From contig JAGLJE010000050.1 of the NCBI GenBank assembly GCA_023142645.1, forward strand, positions 1 through 5,502: a DNA stretch of 5,502 nucleotides, written 5' to 3'. The position numbers and the translations under genes were made by a program. The notes under the pieces were generated by a model, which saw only the letters and a program-made list of their open reading frames with translations, was not told the origin of the DNA and did no database searches. This DNA comes from Candidatus Altimarinota bacterium. GTDB taxonomy: Bacteria; Patescibacteriota; Gracilibacteria; JAHISY01. Shown here in pieces: positions 1-5,502 of this stretch. Position 1 is the stretch's first letter; each line of letters starts with the position of its first letter.

Positions 1-595
1 CCCGCATTAAAATATTGCGCCGCTCGTCAAATGACGCCCGCGCAAAAACTTTCTGAGAAAAAAGTTTTTTGAAACGCCCAACAAGTGCAGAGTGCTGCTC
101 TCGAACTGCGAGAAAGTCGGCAATCTGTTTTTTACGTCGCTCCGCCTCGATTTCAATTTTTTGCATTCGAGCCATCATTTTAGTTACCGTCGCCGAAAGC
201 TCACTCGCAGCAATTTTGGCAGGATTGACTTGCTCGTCGTATAGCGGCTCAACAAATTTGTGCAGCCAAAAAATCTTTTCCGCGACAACCTCCCTCGGCA
301 ACAATTCATTTTCGAAAGCGATGCGCGTGCCACCCCAAAACGGAATTCCGCTGAACTCACCAATAAGAAAACCGTCGCGCTGATACAAGAAATTTGTCCG
401 CATTCCAAGCACAAATTCCTCGTATTTTTGTAAACTCTGCTCTAAGTCGTATAGCTGCTCCAACGGATTATTTTTTTGCAAAATCAGCTTCGCCTCACGC
501 CGAAACCTTTCTTTTGATCTCGAATTAATTTGTGCCGTCTCGATTTTGGTAGAAAGCACGACTCGATACTGTTCTGCCTGCTGCAGCCAATTCAT
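1..595 (-). CDS. Partial unrecognised coiled-coil-rich protein (C-terminus beyond the left edge)
   Basis: Reading leftward from an ATG at 595-593, the minus strand is open for 198 codons to the window edge without a stop. The protein starts MNWLQQAEQYRVV. Residues ~1-65 are charged and predicted helical. A short globular-looking stretch follows at ~66-118 (RDGFLIGEFSGIPFWGGTRI, then an aromatic FWLHKF patch). Residues ~125-182 are Lys/Glu/Arg-rich with heptad-like spacing (MMARMQKIEIEAERRKKQ), suggesting a coiled coil. There is no signal peptide or membrane segment, so it is probably cytoplasmic. I recognise no family and assign no function. The start is uncertain: the frame stays open upstream, with GTG at 613 and 625 and ATG at 676, and no Shine-Dalgarno sequence decides among them. 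It is transcribed away from everything else in the window. That it is a real gene rests on the long open frame and protein-like composition. Confidence 0.72.
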   Translation of the reverse strand, partial: MNWLQQAEQYRVVLSTKIETAQINSRSKERFRREAKLILQKNNPLEQLYDLEQSLQKYEEFVLGMRTNFLYQRDGFLIGEFSGIPFWGGTRIAFENELLPREVVAEKIFWLHKFVEPLYDEQVNPAKIAASELSATVTKMMARMQKIEIEAERRKKQIADFLAVREQHSALVGRFKKLFSQKVFARASFDERRNILMR

Positions 596-803
596 GCCGT
601 CATCGGATTGCACGGATCTCGGCACATTTTTTTTTGAATCGAAACTTGTAAATTTATTTTGAAAAAAAATCAGCATTTAAAAAAATATTTATCGCAAAAC
701 GCGATAAGGCTAACACTCTCCCTTTATTTAGACAAAAAATATAGAAATCAAAGACTTCGCCTACGAAAAGTAAACACCATTCTTGATTGCGAATTTAAGT
801 TAA
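596..803. other. A/T-rich spacer with no supported gene
   Basis: This stretch lies between the leftward gene and the acr3 remnant. It contains long A and T runs (for example 628-635 and 662-669) and must hold the promoter of the leftward gene, but no convincing -35/-10 pair stands out. A rightward frame opening with TTG at 659 and running to 943 has low-complexity, Arg/Leu/Asn-rich content, and its end overlaps the acr3 remnant in another frame, so I do not call it a gene. An 11-bp word, CTTCGCCTACG, occurs at 755-765 and again at 875-885. The region could include more strongly decayed sequence from the same lost gene, but I cannot align it. Confidence 0.5.
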
Positions 804-1140
804 ATTTTGAAAAATCCAATTTATATCGCACTAATTACGGTTTCGTTAATCCTACAAACCTTTTCCATTTTCTTCTTCGCCTACGGCTAGGCGAAATTCT
901 GGAAAGTCGGCTACGAAATAGCCGCGCCAGCAGAGATGATTAGGGTAAGTAATTTTTTTGAATTGGCTGTAGTGGTAGCAATTTTTCTCTTTGGATTAAA
1001 TTCTGGTACGACACTGACTACTATTGTCAGAGTCTTGGCAGAAATGCCAGTGATGCTAACTCCTTGTAAAAATTGCTAATAAAAATCAAGGCTGGTTTTT
1101 AAACCCTCACCCCACTTCCCTACTTTTTTCACTGAAATAA
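804..1140 (+). pseudogene. acr3: Decayed C-terminal fragment of an ACR3-type arsenite efflux permease
   Basis: ACR3 permeases (bile/arsenite/riboflavin transporter superfamily) export arsenite across the inner membrane. Only the last ~100 residues are recognisable. In the frame of position 804 the reading is ILKNPIYIALITV, LQTFSIFFFAYG, a TAG stop at 888-890, [44 protein letters not shown] and LAEMPVML. I recall the family C-terminus as [39 protein letters not shown]. Near 1061-1063 one extra base breaks the frame: the original frame ends at TAA 1077-1079, while the +1 frame continues [12 protein letters not shown], also typical of the family end, to TAA 1138-1140. The usual Gly is Arg at codon 942-944, and GAALAT has become GTTLTT. 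The N-terminal two thirds, including the region that should carry the conserved Cys, is missing; the Glu of NFFEL remains. Stops, frameshift and missing N-terminus make this a relic. The left boundary is approximate. Confidence 0.82.
876..924. other. Two short perfect hairpins inside the acr3 remnant
   Basis: TTCGCCTA (876-883) and TAGGCGAA (888-895) can pair as an 8-bp stem with a CGGC loop. CGGCTA (908-913) and TAGCCG (919-924) can form a 6-bp stem with a CGAAA loop. Neither is followed by a T-run, so they do not look like intrinsic terminators. By eye, spacing between the conserved family blocks on either side (FFAY and AAPA) matches ACR3 proteins as I remember them. They are therefore probably part of the decayed coding sequence rather than an inserted element. 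Confidence 0.4.
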
Positions 1141-1162
1141 GTTCTAACAGCGTCTAGTGTTT

Positions 1163-1321
1163 CGCTCCGTTGAGCCAAGTAAGTAAAGGTAGAGGTCGTC
1201 CCACCAAGGGGGATTATCCGCTCCATTGAGCGAAGTGAGAAAAGTGGAAGTCGTCCCGCCAAGCAGGATCATCCGCTAAAGTTTTTTTCCATGGAAGATG
1301 TTGTCCCTCAATGCAAGATTC
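1163..1321. repeat. Degenerate ~56-bp tandem repeat, three copies
   Basis: Copy 1 (1163-1218) and copy 2 (1219-1273) both begin CGCTCC and share TTGAG, AAGT, GTCGTCCC and CCAAG blocks. They are roughly four-fifths identical by eye, with a one-base length difference. Copy 3 (1274-1321) is shorter and more diverged: it keeps CGCT at its start, then TGGAAG, TTGTCCC and ATTCCGCC-like blocks. The unit begins with a small inverted repeat, CGCTC-CATT-GAGCG in copy 2 (1219-1232), weakened in copy 1. Adjoining copies without unique spacers rule out a CRISPR array. No supported reading frame runs through it. It fills the space between the acr3 remnant and the permease promoter, and may be a member of a dispersed intergenic repeat family. 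Confidence 0.75.
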
Positions 1322-1336
1322 CGCCAAGCGGTGATT

Positions 1337-1364
1337 TTGAAATTTAAAATTTAAAATTTAAAAT
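1337..1364 (+). promoter_or_regulatory. Probable promoter of the permease gene, giving a leaderless mRNA
   Basis: TTGAAA (1337-1342) fits a -35 box and TAAAAT (1359-1364) a -10 box, with a 16-nt spacer made of the heptamer array. The -10 ends 7 nt before the ATG at 1372, so transcription would begin at or within a base or two of the start codon. There is no Shine-Dalgarno sequence in the intervening CCGACCA. The same 7-nt spacing is seen before the cyclase gene. This is inferred from motifs only. Confidence 0.55.
1343..1363 (+). repeat. TTTAAAA heptamer array (three perfect units)
   Basis: Three exact TTTAAAA units lie head to tail at 1343-1349, 1350-1356 and 1357-1363. A variant unit, TTTGAAA (1336-1342), precedes them and a T follows. 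Each junction creates a TAAAAT hexamer (1345-1350, 1352-1357, 1359-1364), so the array overlaps the presumed permease promoter. Confidence 0.85.
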
Positions 1365-1371
1365 CCGACCA

Positions 1372-2991
1372 ATGCTCTTCCCTATACTTGCCTCCCTCCC
1401 CCTCCTCGCAATCATTCTGCTAATGCTCGCGTGGGATAAACCCGCCAAAATCGCGCTACCAATCGGCTGGCTACTGGCAAGTTTGATTGCTTTTTTTGTA
1501 TGGAAAATCGGGGTGCGCGAAATTTTCGCTTTTACAATCTTTGGAGGATTGAAAGCTTTCGATATTCTGATAATTATTTTTGGGGCGATTTTAATTTTAA
1601 ATACCCTTAAAAATTCGGGAGCGATGGCGGTGATTCAAAAAGGTTTCGGGAAGGTTTCTCATGATGCGAGGATTCAGGCAATCATCATCGGCTACCTTTT
1701 CGCCGCTTTCATCGAAGGAGCTGCCGGTTTCGGAACTCCCGCCGCTCTCGCCGCTCCCCTCCTCGTGGGTTTGGGATTCCCTCCCCTCGCGGCAGCGATG
1801 GTCACTCTGATTTTTAATTCGACTCCTGTCACTTTCGGAGCAGTAGGCGCACCAGTTTTTGGTGCGATGAGTGTGCTCGACGGACAACTCGCAGGAAGCG
1901 GAATTGATCCTGCCACATTTCAAGATTCGCTCACGCAATCTGCCGCGCTCGTTCACGCGAGTGTAGGATTGATAATCCCGATTATTGGTTTAGCTTTTCT
2001 CACGAAATTTTTCGGGAAAGAAAAATCATTTCGAAAAGGTTTGGCAGCTGCCCCCTTCGCCATCTTCGCGGGAATAAGTTTTCTTCTTCCATATTTTTTA
2101 ATCGCGAAATTTCTCGGACATGAGCTTCCCTCACTCGCGGGAGGTTTGCTTGGTCTGGGAATCGTGATTTTGGCGGCACGATGGAAATTCCTCACTCCGA
2201 AAGAAGTGTGGGGGTTTTCAAAAAAACGCGCAGCAAAATCAAAAAGTCGAACTGAGCTCTCGCTTTTTCGAGCTTGGACACCATACATCTTAATTGCATT
2301 ATTACTCACGATTACGCGCATCCCCGTTTTCGGTTTGCGGGAAATTCTGCAAAATCAAACTCTCACTCTTTCGAGTATTTTGGATGTGGAAAATTTGAGC
2401 TACTCACTGAAATGGGCTTACCTGCCCGGAGTCTTTCCTTTCGCGTTAATCGCGATTCTCACTTTTTTTCTTCATCGAATGAGTTGGCGGAAAGTACGCG
2501 CAGCGGTGAAAAATACCTTCCGACAAATCAGTGGTGCTGTATTCACGCTCGTTTTTGGAGTTGCTCTCGTTCAAATTATGATTCAGTCGGAAGCAAATCC
2601 CGTTTTGCTGGAGGGAGGGATTCCGTTGAAAAGTATGCTCGGCGAGATCGCGAATTCCGCTTCGCATCTTTCAGGTAAAGTTTTTATTTTCATCTCTCCG
2701 CTAATCGGAATTTTGGGAGCTTTCGTTTCGGGTTCGAGCACCGTTTCGAATATTCTTTTCTCTCCTTTTCAATTCGAAACTGCGAAACTACTGCAACTCT
2801 CCCCACTTTTGATTCTCACGTTGCAATTAGTGGGTAGCGCAATCGGAAATATGATTTGCGTAAATAACATCGTCGCAGTTTCGGCGACGGTGGGAATCGT
2901 CGGAATGGAGGGAAAAATAATCAGACGCAATCTCGTTCCCCTCGCGCTTTATTCGCTACTGGCAATTGCAGCAGCGGTGATTTTGATTTGA
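1372..2991 (+). CDS. lctP: LctP-family L-lactate (or glycolate) permease
   Basis: This is a proton-coupled lactate/2-hydroxyacid permease of the inner membrane (LctP family). At 539 residues it matches the family's usual ~530-560, and hydrophobic segments run throughout. The family signature is clear: [17 protein letters not shown] at residues 115-131, then [15 protein letters not shown] at 148-162. Two C-terminal hallmarks are also intact: [19 protein letters not shown] (449-467) and [20 protein letters not shown] (492-511). The main hydrophilic loop is at ~279-299 ([12 protein letters not shown]). ATG 1372 is the only ATG, GTG or TTG after the in-frame TAA at 1345-1347. The family carries L-lactate, D-lactate and glycolate, and sequence alone does not separate these. 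No lactate dehydrogenase or lutABC-type gene is visible nearby, so uptake and export for fermentation balance are both possible. A 73-nt gap with its own promoter-like sequence separates it from the cyclase. No convincing intrinsic terminator follows it. Confidence 0.95.
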   Translation: MLFPILASLPLLAIILLMLAWDKPAKIALPIGWLLASLIAFFVWKIGVREIFAFTIFGGLKAFDILIIIFGAILILNTLKNSGAMAVIQKGFGKVSHDARIQAIIIGYLFAAFIEGAAGFGTPAALAAPLLVGLGFPPLAAAMVTLIFNSTPVTFGAVGAPVFGAMSVLDGQLAGSGIDPATFQDSLTQSAALVHASVGLIIPIIGLAFLTKFFGKEKSFRKGLAAAPFAIFAGISFLLPYFLIAKFLGHELPSLAGGLLGLGIVILAARWKFLTPKEVWGFSKKRAAKSKSRTELSLFRAWTPYILIALLLTITRIPVFGLREILQNQTLTLSSILDVENLSYSLKWAYLPGVFPFALIAILTFFLHRMSWRKVRAAVKNTFRQISGAVFTLVFGVALVQIMIQSEANPVLLEGGIPLKSMLGEIANSASHLSGKVFIFISPLIGILGAFVSGSSTVSNILFSPFQFETAKLLQLSPLLILTLQLVGSAIGNMICVNNIVAVSATVGIVGMEGKIIRRNLVPLALYSLLAIAAAVILI

Positions 2992-3039
2992 GGATTTCGG
3001 GTTGGGAAAAATTGGTGCTGCTGATTTTCGAAATTTTTG

Positions 3040-3057
3040 TTGACTGAATGTTAAAAT
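3040..3057 (+). promoter_or_regulatory. Probable extended -10 promoter of the cyclase gene, leaderless
   Basis: TGTTAAAAT (3049-3057) has the TGn extension of an extended -10 element joined to a TAAAAT hexamer. It ends 7 nt before the GTG at 3065, placing the transcription start close to that codon. TTGACT (3040-3045) resembles a -35 box but lies only 6 nt from the TAAAAT hexamer, too close for a normal pair. No good -35 is seen at 16-18 nt. The intervening CACTTTC contains no ribosome binding site. Confidence 0.5.
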
Positions 3058-3064
3058 CACTTTC

Positions 3065-5062
3065 GTGCAAAACAGCAAACGAAAAAAATTTTTCGTTCCG
3101 GCAATTTTAATTACGGTAAATGCTTTTTTGTGGAGTATTTTTTATTTCACCGGAATTTTCGGCGGGTGGCAGCTGACACTACAAAACAAAATCTATTCGG
3201 CTGAAAATAGAGCGGGAGAAGAAATTATCGTCGTAGCGATTGACGACGCAAGTGTTGCCGATGCACAACTGGGACGATGGCAGGATTGGAAGCGTGCATT
3301 TTTCGCGGAGGCAATCGAAAATTTGCAGGCAGCTGGGGCGGCAGTAATCGGAGTCGACATAATTTTCAGCGAAAATTCCACCACTGCCGACGATGCGAAA
3401 TTGATCGCCGCTCTCCGAAAAATGTCGAATGTCGTTTTGGCTGCAGGAAAAAGCGGAGATGAAGAGTTGTTACCGCTGCCGGAATTTCGGGAAGTTTCGA
3501 GATTTGGATTTGTGAATCTCAACAGCGATCGGACGGACAATGTCGTGCGGCGAGTGCGACTGGACTTCGGCAAGTCGGCTACAAACTTTGGTATAGAAAT
3601 TGTTAAAAATTTTTTGGGAATTTCCGACCTTCCTGAAAATTTCGAACCTAATCAGTTCGTGCTCACCACTCGAAAATTACGGTCGCCGTACTCGCTCAAT
3701 AAAATTTATCCGCCGATTATTTTGCCAAAAGAAAACGATGGCTTTTTGATTAATTTTTTCGGTAAGTCGAACAGTTTTCCGCGAATTTCTTTCACGGATG
3801 TTTTTCACGGAAATTTCGATTCTGCCGCAGTAAAAAATAAAATTGTGCTGATTGGAATGGCGGGCGCGACCGGAATTCACGACGAGCACCTCACGCCGAT
3901 TTCCGCCGGTGAACCGATGCCCGGTGTCGAAATTCACGCGAATATTATTCAAACTTTACTTTCGGGCGAGACTTTGCGAAATTTAAGTTTCTCGGCAGGA
4001 GTTATTTCAATTTTTGCTGTACTGTTGCTTTTAGGGTTACTTTTCTTTTTGACACCATTTTGGGGAATGCTGATAATTTTAATCGGTGAGCTAGCAACGG
4101 AACTTTTTGCGGCACTTTTCAGTTTCGAAAACGGAATTTTGCTGCCGTTCGGATATTTTTGGGGAGGCACTCTGCTAATTTTCGTTATCGCAATTATTTT
4201 TCGATACTTCGGAGAAGATGCCGACCTGCGCTACCTCCAGAAAGCTTTTTCACGGTATCTTTCGCCCGAATTAGTGAAACAAATTCGCAACAATCCGAAG
4301 GCACTCGGACTGGGAGGCGCGAAACGAGAACTCACAATTTTCTTTTCTGATATCGAAAATTTCACGAATCTCTCCGAAAAACTTTCTCCTGTCGAAGTGG
4401 TGCGACTGCTGAATTCGCAGCTCGGCTCAATTACCAAAAATATTCTCGACGAAAAAGGCACACTCGACAAATACATCGGTGATGCAGTGATGGCTTTTTG
4501 GAATGCGCCGCTCAAAAATTCAAATCACGCGTTACTCGCCTGCCGAGCCGCATTGAATTCGCAAAAATCTCTCGCGGGAAATTTTCCGAAAATCCGAATC
4601 GGAATCCATACCGGTCCAGCCGTCGTCGGCAATCTCGGACTCGCCACACGGTTCAATTACACTGCGGTGGGAGATTCGGTGAATCTCGCCTCGCGACTCG
4701 AAGGTGTCAACAAAATTTACGGCACACGAATTATTATTTCTGGAGAAACCCGCCGAAAAGCCGGCGACACAATTCTAGCGCGATTGCTCGATCGAGTGAT
4801 GGTGAGAGGTCGCGGAGAAATCACTGAAATTTTCGAGCTGCTCACCGAAAAAAAAGGGGCTTCTTCTGAGCAAATTGAACTCGTGAAAAAAAGCGCAGAG
4901 GCGTTTGGGTTTTATCGCAAAAGGGATTTCAAAAGAGCCGCGCAAATTTACCGTACGATAAAACATCCCTCCTCTGCAGTGATGCTTAAAAAAATTAATT
5001 TTTTTCGTAAAAATCCCCCTCCGCCAAATTGGAAAGGTGAAACAATTTTGAAAAGCAAATAA
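3065..5062 (+). CDS. CHASE2-domain membrane adenylate cyclase (class III)
   Basis: This protein should make cAMP from ATP in the cytoplasm in response to an extracytoplasmic signal. A basic N-terminus (KRKK) and one membrane segment (~10-33) precede a CHASE2 sensor (~35-305), recognised from VVAIDDASVADAQLGRW (56-72), GAAVIGVDIIFSE (91-103), VLIGMAGATGIHDEHLTPIS (261-280) and MPGVEIHANIIQTLLSG (285-301). Three membrane segments follow (~308-329, 333-352, 359-380). The class III catalytic domain (~415-592) has all key residues by family alignment: metal-binding Asp429 (FSDIENFT) and Asp473 (DKYIGDAV), adenine-selecting Lys469 and Thr533, transition-state Asn540 and Arg544 (VNLASR). This favours ATP over GTP. 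The tail (~600-665), with YRKRDFKRAAQIY and PPPPNWKGE, resembles the usual C-terminus of CHASE2 cyclases, so the gene is complete. The frame opens after a TGA at 3041-3043; GTG 3065 is the only usual start before the first membrane segment. The next gene lies 3 nt downstream. Confidence 0.95.
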   Translation: MQNSKRKKFFVPAILITVNAFLWSIFYFTGIFGGWQLTLQNKIYSAENRAGEEIIVVAIDDASVADAQLGRWQDWKRAFFAEAIENLQAAGAAVIGVDIIFSENSTTADDAKLIAALRKMSNVVLAAGKSGDEELLPLPEFREVSRFGFVNLNSDRTDNVVRRVRLDFGKSATNFGIEIVKNFLGISDLPENFEPNQFVLTTRKLRSPYSLNKIYPPIILPKENDGFLINFFGKSNSFPRISFTDVFHGNFDSAAVKNKIVLIGMAGATGIHDEHLTPISAGEPMPGVEIHANIIQTLLSGETLRNLSFSAGVISIFAVLLLLGLLFFLTPFWGMLIILIGELATELFAALFSFENGILLPFGYFWGGTLLIFVIAIIFRYFGEDADLRYLQKAFSRYLSPELVKQIRNNPKALGLGGAKRELTIFFSDIENFTNLSEKLSPVEVVRLLNSQLGSITKNILDEKGTLDKYIGDAVMAFWNAPLKNSNHALLACRAALNSQKSLAGNFPKIRIGIHTGPAVVGNLGLATRFNYTAVGDSVNLASRLEGVNKIYGTRIIISGETRRKAGDTILARLLDRVMVRGRGEITEIFELLTEKKGASSEQIELVKKSAEAFGFYRKRDFKRAAQIYRTIKHPSSAVMLKKINFFRKNPPPPNWKGETILKSK

Positions 5063-5065
5063 AAA

Positions 5066-5497
5066 ATGCTAATTTCAAAGACCAATTTTTCAAAAATGAG
5101 TGAATTCATCGAGATATTACGTAAAATCCCATTTTTCAAAGGACTCACTGATCAGCAGCTGGAAGCGGTCGGTAAATCGTGCGAACAAAAAACTTTCGAA
5201 AAAGGCGCAGTAGTGGTGCAAGAAAAAGAAAAACCTGACGGGATGCACATTATTATTTTCGGAGAAGTGGAGATTGTGAAAAGTGAAAAAGTCATCGTGA
5301 AATTGGGCACCAACGATTTTTTTGGAGAACTGGCGCTATTTTCCGTTTCTAAACCGCGGACAGCTACGGTACGAGTTGTGTCAGAAAAATTAATGACACT
5401 TTTCATTCCAGCTGCTACATTCAATTACATCAAGCTCGGTCTATCTGCTGAAGTATTCGATGAAATCGTGAAACGAATTGAAGCGAATAGTAAATAA
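5066..5497 (+). CDS. Single-domain cyclic-nucleotide-binding protein (likely cAMP receptor)
   Basis: A small cytoplasmic protein of 143 residues, made of one cNMP-binding (CRP/PKA-type) domain. The N-terminal helix IPFFKGLTDQQLEAV (21-35) leads into the beta-roll, with DGMHIIIFGEVEIV at 58-71. The phosphate-binding cassette is FFGELALFSVSKPRTATV (85-102). Glu88 should bind the ribose 2'-OH and Arg98 the cyclic phosphate. The Glu-to-Arg distance of ten residues equals that of E. coli CRP (E72-R82), one more than in PKA. The protein ends shortly after the domain (IVKRIEANSK), with no helix-turn-helix or other output domain, so it is not a CRP-type transcription factor by itself. It is probably co-transcribed with the cyclase, the start being 3 nt past that stop. 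ATG 5096 (MSEFIEIL) is an alternative start losing ten residues before the domain; neither has a clear ribosome binding site. Its partner is unknown. Confidence 0.92.
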   Translation: MLISKTNFSKMSEFIEILRKIPFFKGLTDQQLEAVGKSCEQKTFEKGAVVVQEKEKPDGMHIIIFGEVEIVKSEKVIVKLGTNDFFGELALFSVSKPRTATVRVVSEKLMTLFIPAATFNYIKLGLSAEVFDEIVKRIEANSK

Positions 5498-5502
5498 ATA
5501 AT

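Noticed and set aside
69..383. Rightward open frame of 104 codons
   Set aside because: It is antisense to the longer leftward open frame, rich in Ser, Ile and Cys without a motif, and best explained as its complement.
659..943. Rightward TTG-started open frame of 94 codons
   Set aside because: Low-complexity composition rich in Arg, Leu, Asn and Lys, with no recognisable motif and no promoter or ribosome binding site. Its last ~45 codons overlap the acr3 remnant, which reads convincingly in a different frame.
936..1079. Small 47-codon membrane protein starting [10 protein letters not shown]
   Set aside because: It looks like a tidy small hydrophobic gene, but the sequence is the ACR3 C-terminus. 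Similarity continues upstream of the ATG and, after a one-base shift, downstream of the stop, so it is a fragment and not an independent gene.
1094..1130. Intrinsic terminator after the acr3 remnant (GGTTT-TT-AAACC followed by a T-run)
   Set aside because: The stem is only 5 bp and A/T-rich with a 2-nt loop, and the T-run lies about 18 nt further on, so it would not work as a normal terminator.
1163..1321. CRISPR array
   Set aside because: The repeats adjoin directly with no unique spacers, copies diverge strongly, and no cas gene is present.
1597..2678. Several open frames of 70-135 codons overlapping the permease on both strands
   Set aside because: They lie inside a gene of clear family identity, have no motifs or start signals, and are rich in Arg and Ser as expected of out-of-frame translation.
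2989..2991. UGA read as glycine (genetic code 25, as in Gracilibacteria/Absconditabacteria)
   Set aside because: The permease ends at its expected family length with this TGA, and none of the three complete genes contains an in-frame TGA, so the standard code fits.
3040..3057. TTGACT and TAAAAT as a classical -35/-10 pair
   Set aside because: Only 6 nt separate them, whereas 16-18 nt is required. The extended -10 reading TGTTAAAAT is preferred.

Overview
The window looks like chromosomal DNA of an AT-rich bacterium that uses the standard code: TGA ends the permease gene and no in-frame TGA occurs inside the long genes. None of the three main starts has a recognisable Shine-Dalgarno sequence. 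Very A/T-rich spacers, a decayed gene and short tandem repeats would fit a Patescibacteria/CPR-type lineage. That is only an impression; nothing in the window fixes the taxonomy.

Layout. (1) 595 to 1, minus strand: the N-terminal ~198 codons of an unrecognised, charged, coiled-coil-rich protein that runs off the left edge. (2) About 600-1371: a gene-poor stretch. It holds the decayed C-terminal part of an ACR3-type arsenite efflux permease (about 804-1101, with a TAG nonsense codon and a one-base frameshift), then a degenerate ~56-bp tandem repeat (1163-1321), then a TTTAAAA heptamer array that forms the promoter of the next gene. (3) 1372-2991: a full-length LctP-family lactate/glycolate permease. 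(4) 3065-5062: a full-length membrane adenylate cyclase with an extracytoplasmic CHASE2 sensor and an intact class III catalytic domain. (5) 5066-5497: a small single-domain cyclic-nucleotide-binding protein with a CRP-type phosphate-binding cassette and no DNA-binding domain. It starts one codon after the cyclase stop, in the same reading frame.

Genes 4 and 5 form a compact cAMP module: CHASE2 should sense something outside the membrane, the cyclase makes cAMP, and the small protein is the likely receptor. The permease may belong to a separate transcription unit. Both the permease and the cyclase have a TAAAAT -10-like box ending exactly 7 nt before the start codon, with an in-frame stop just upstream that excludes earlier ATG, GTG or TTG starts. 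This points to leaderless mRNAs.
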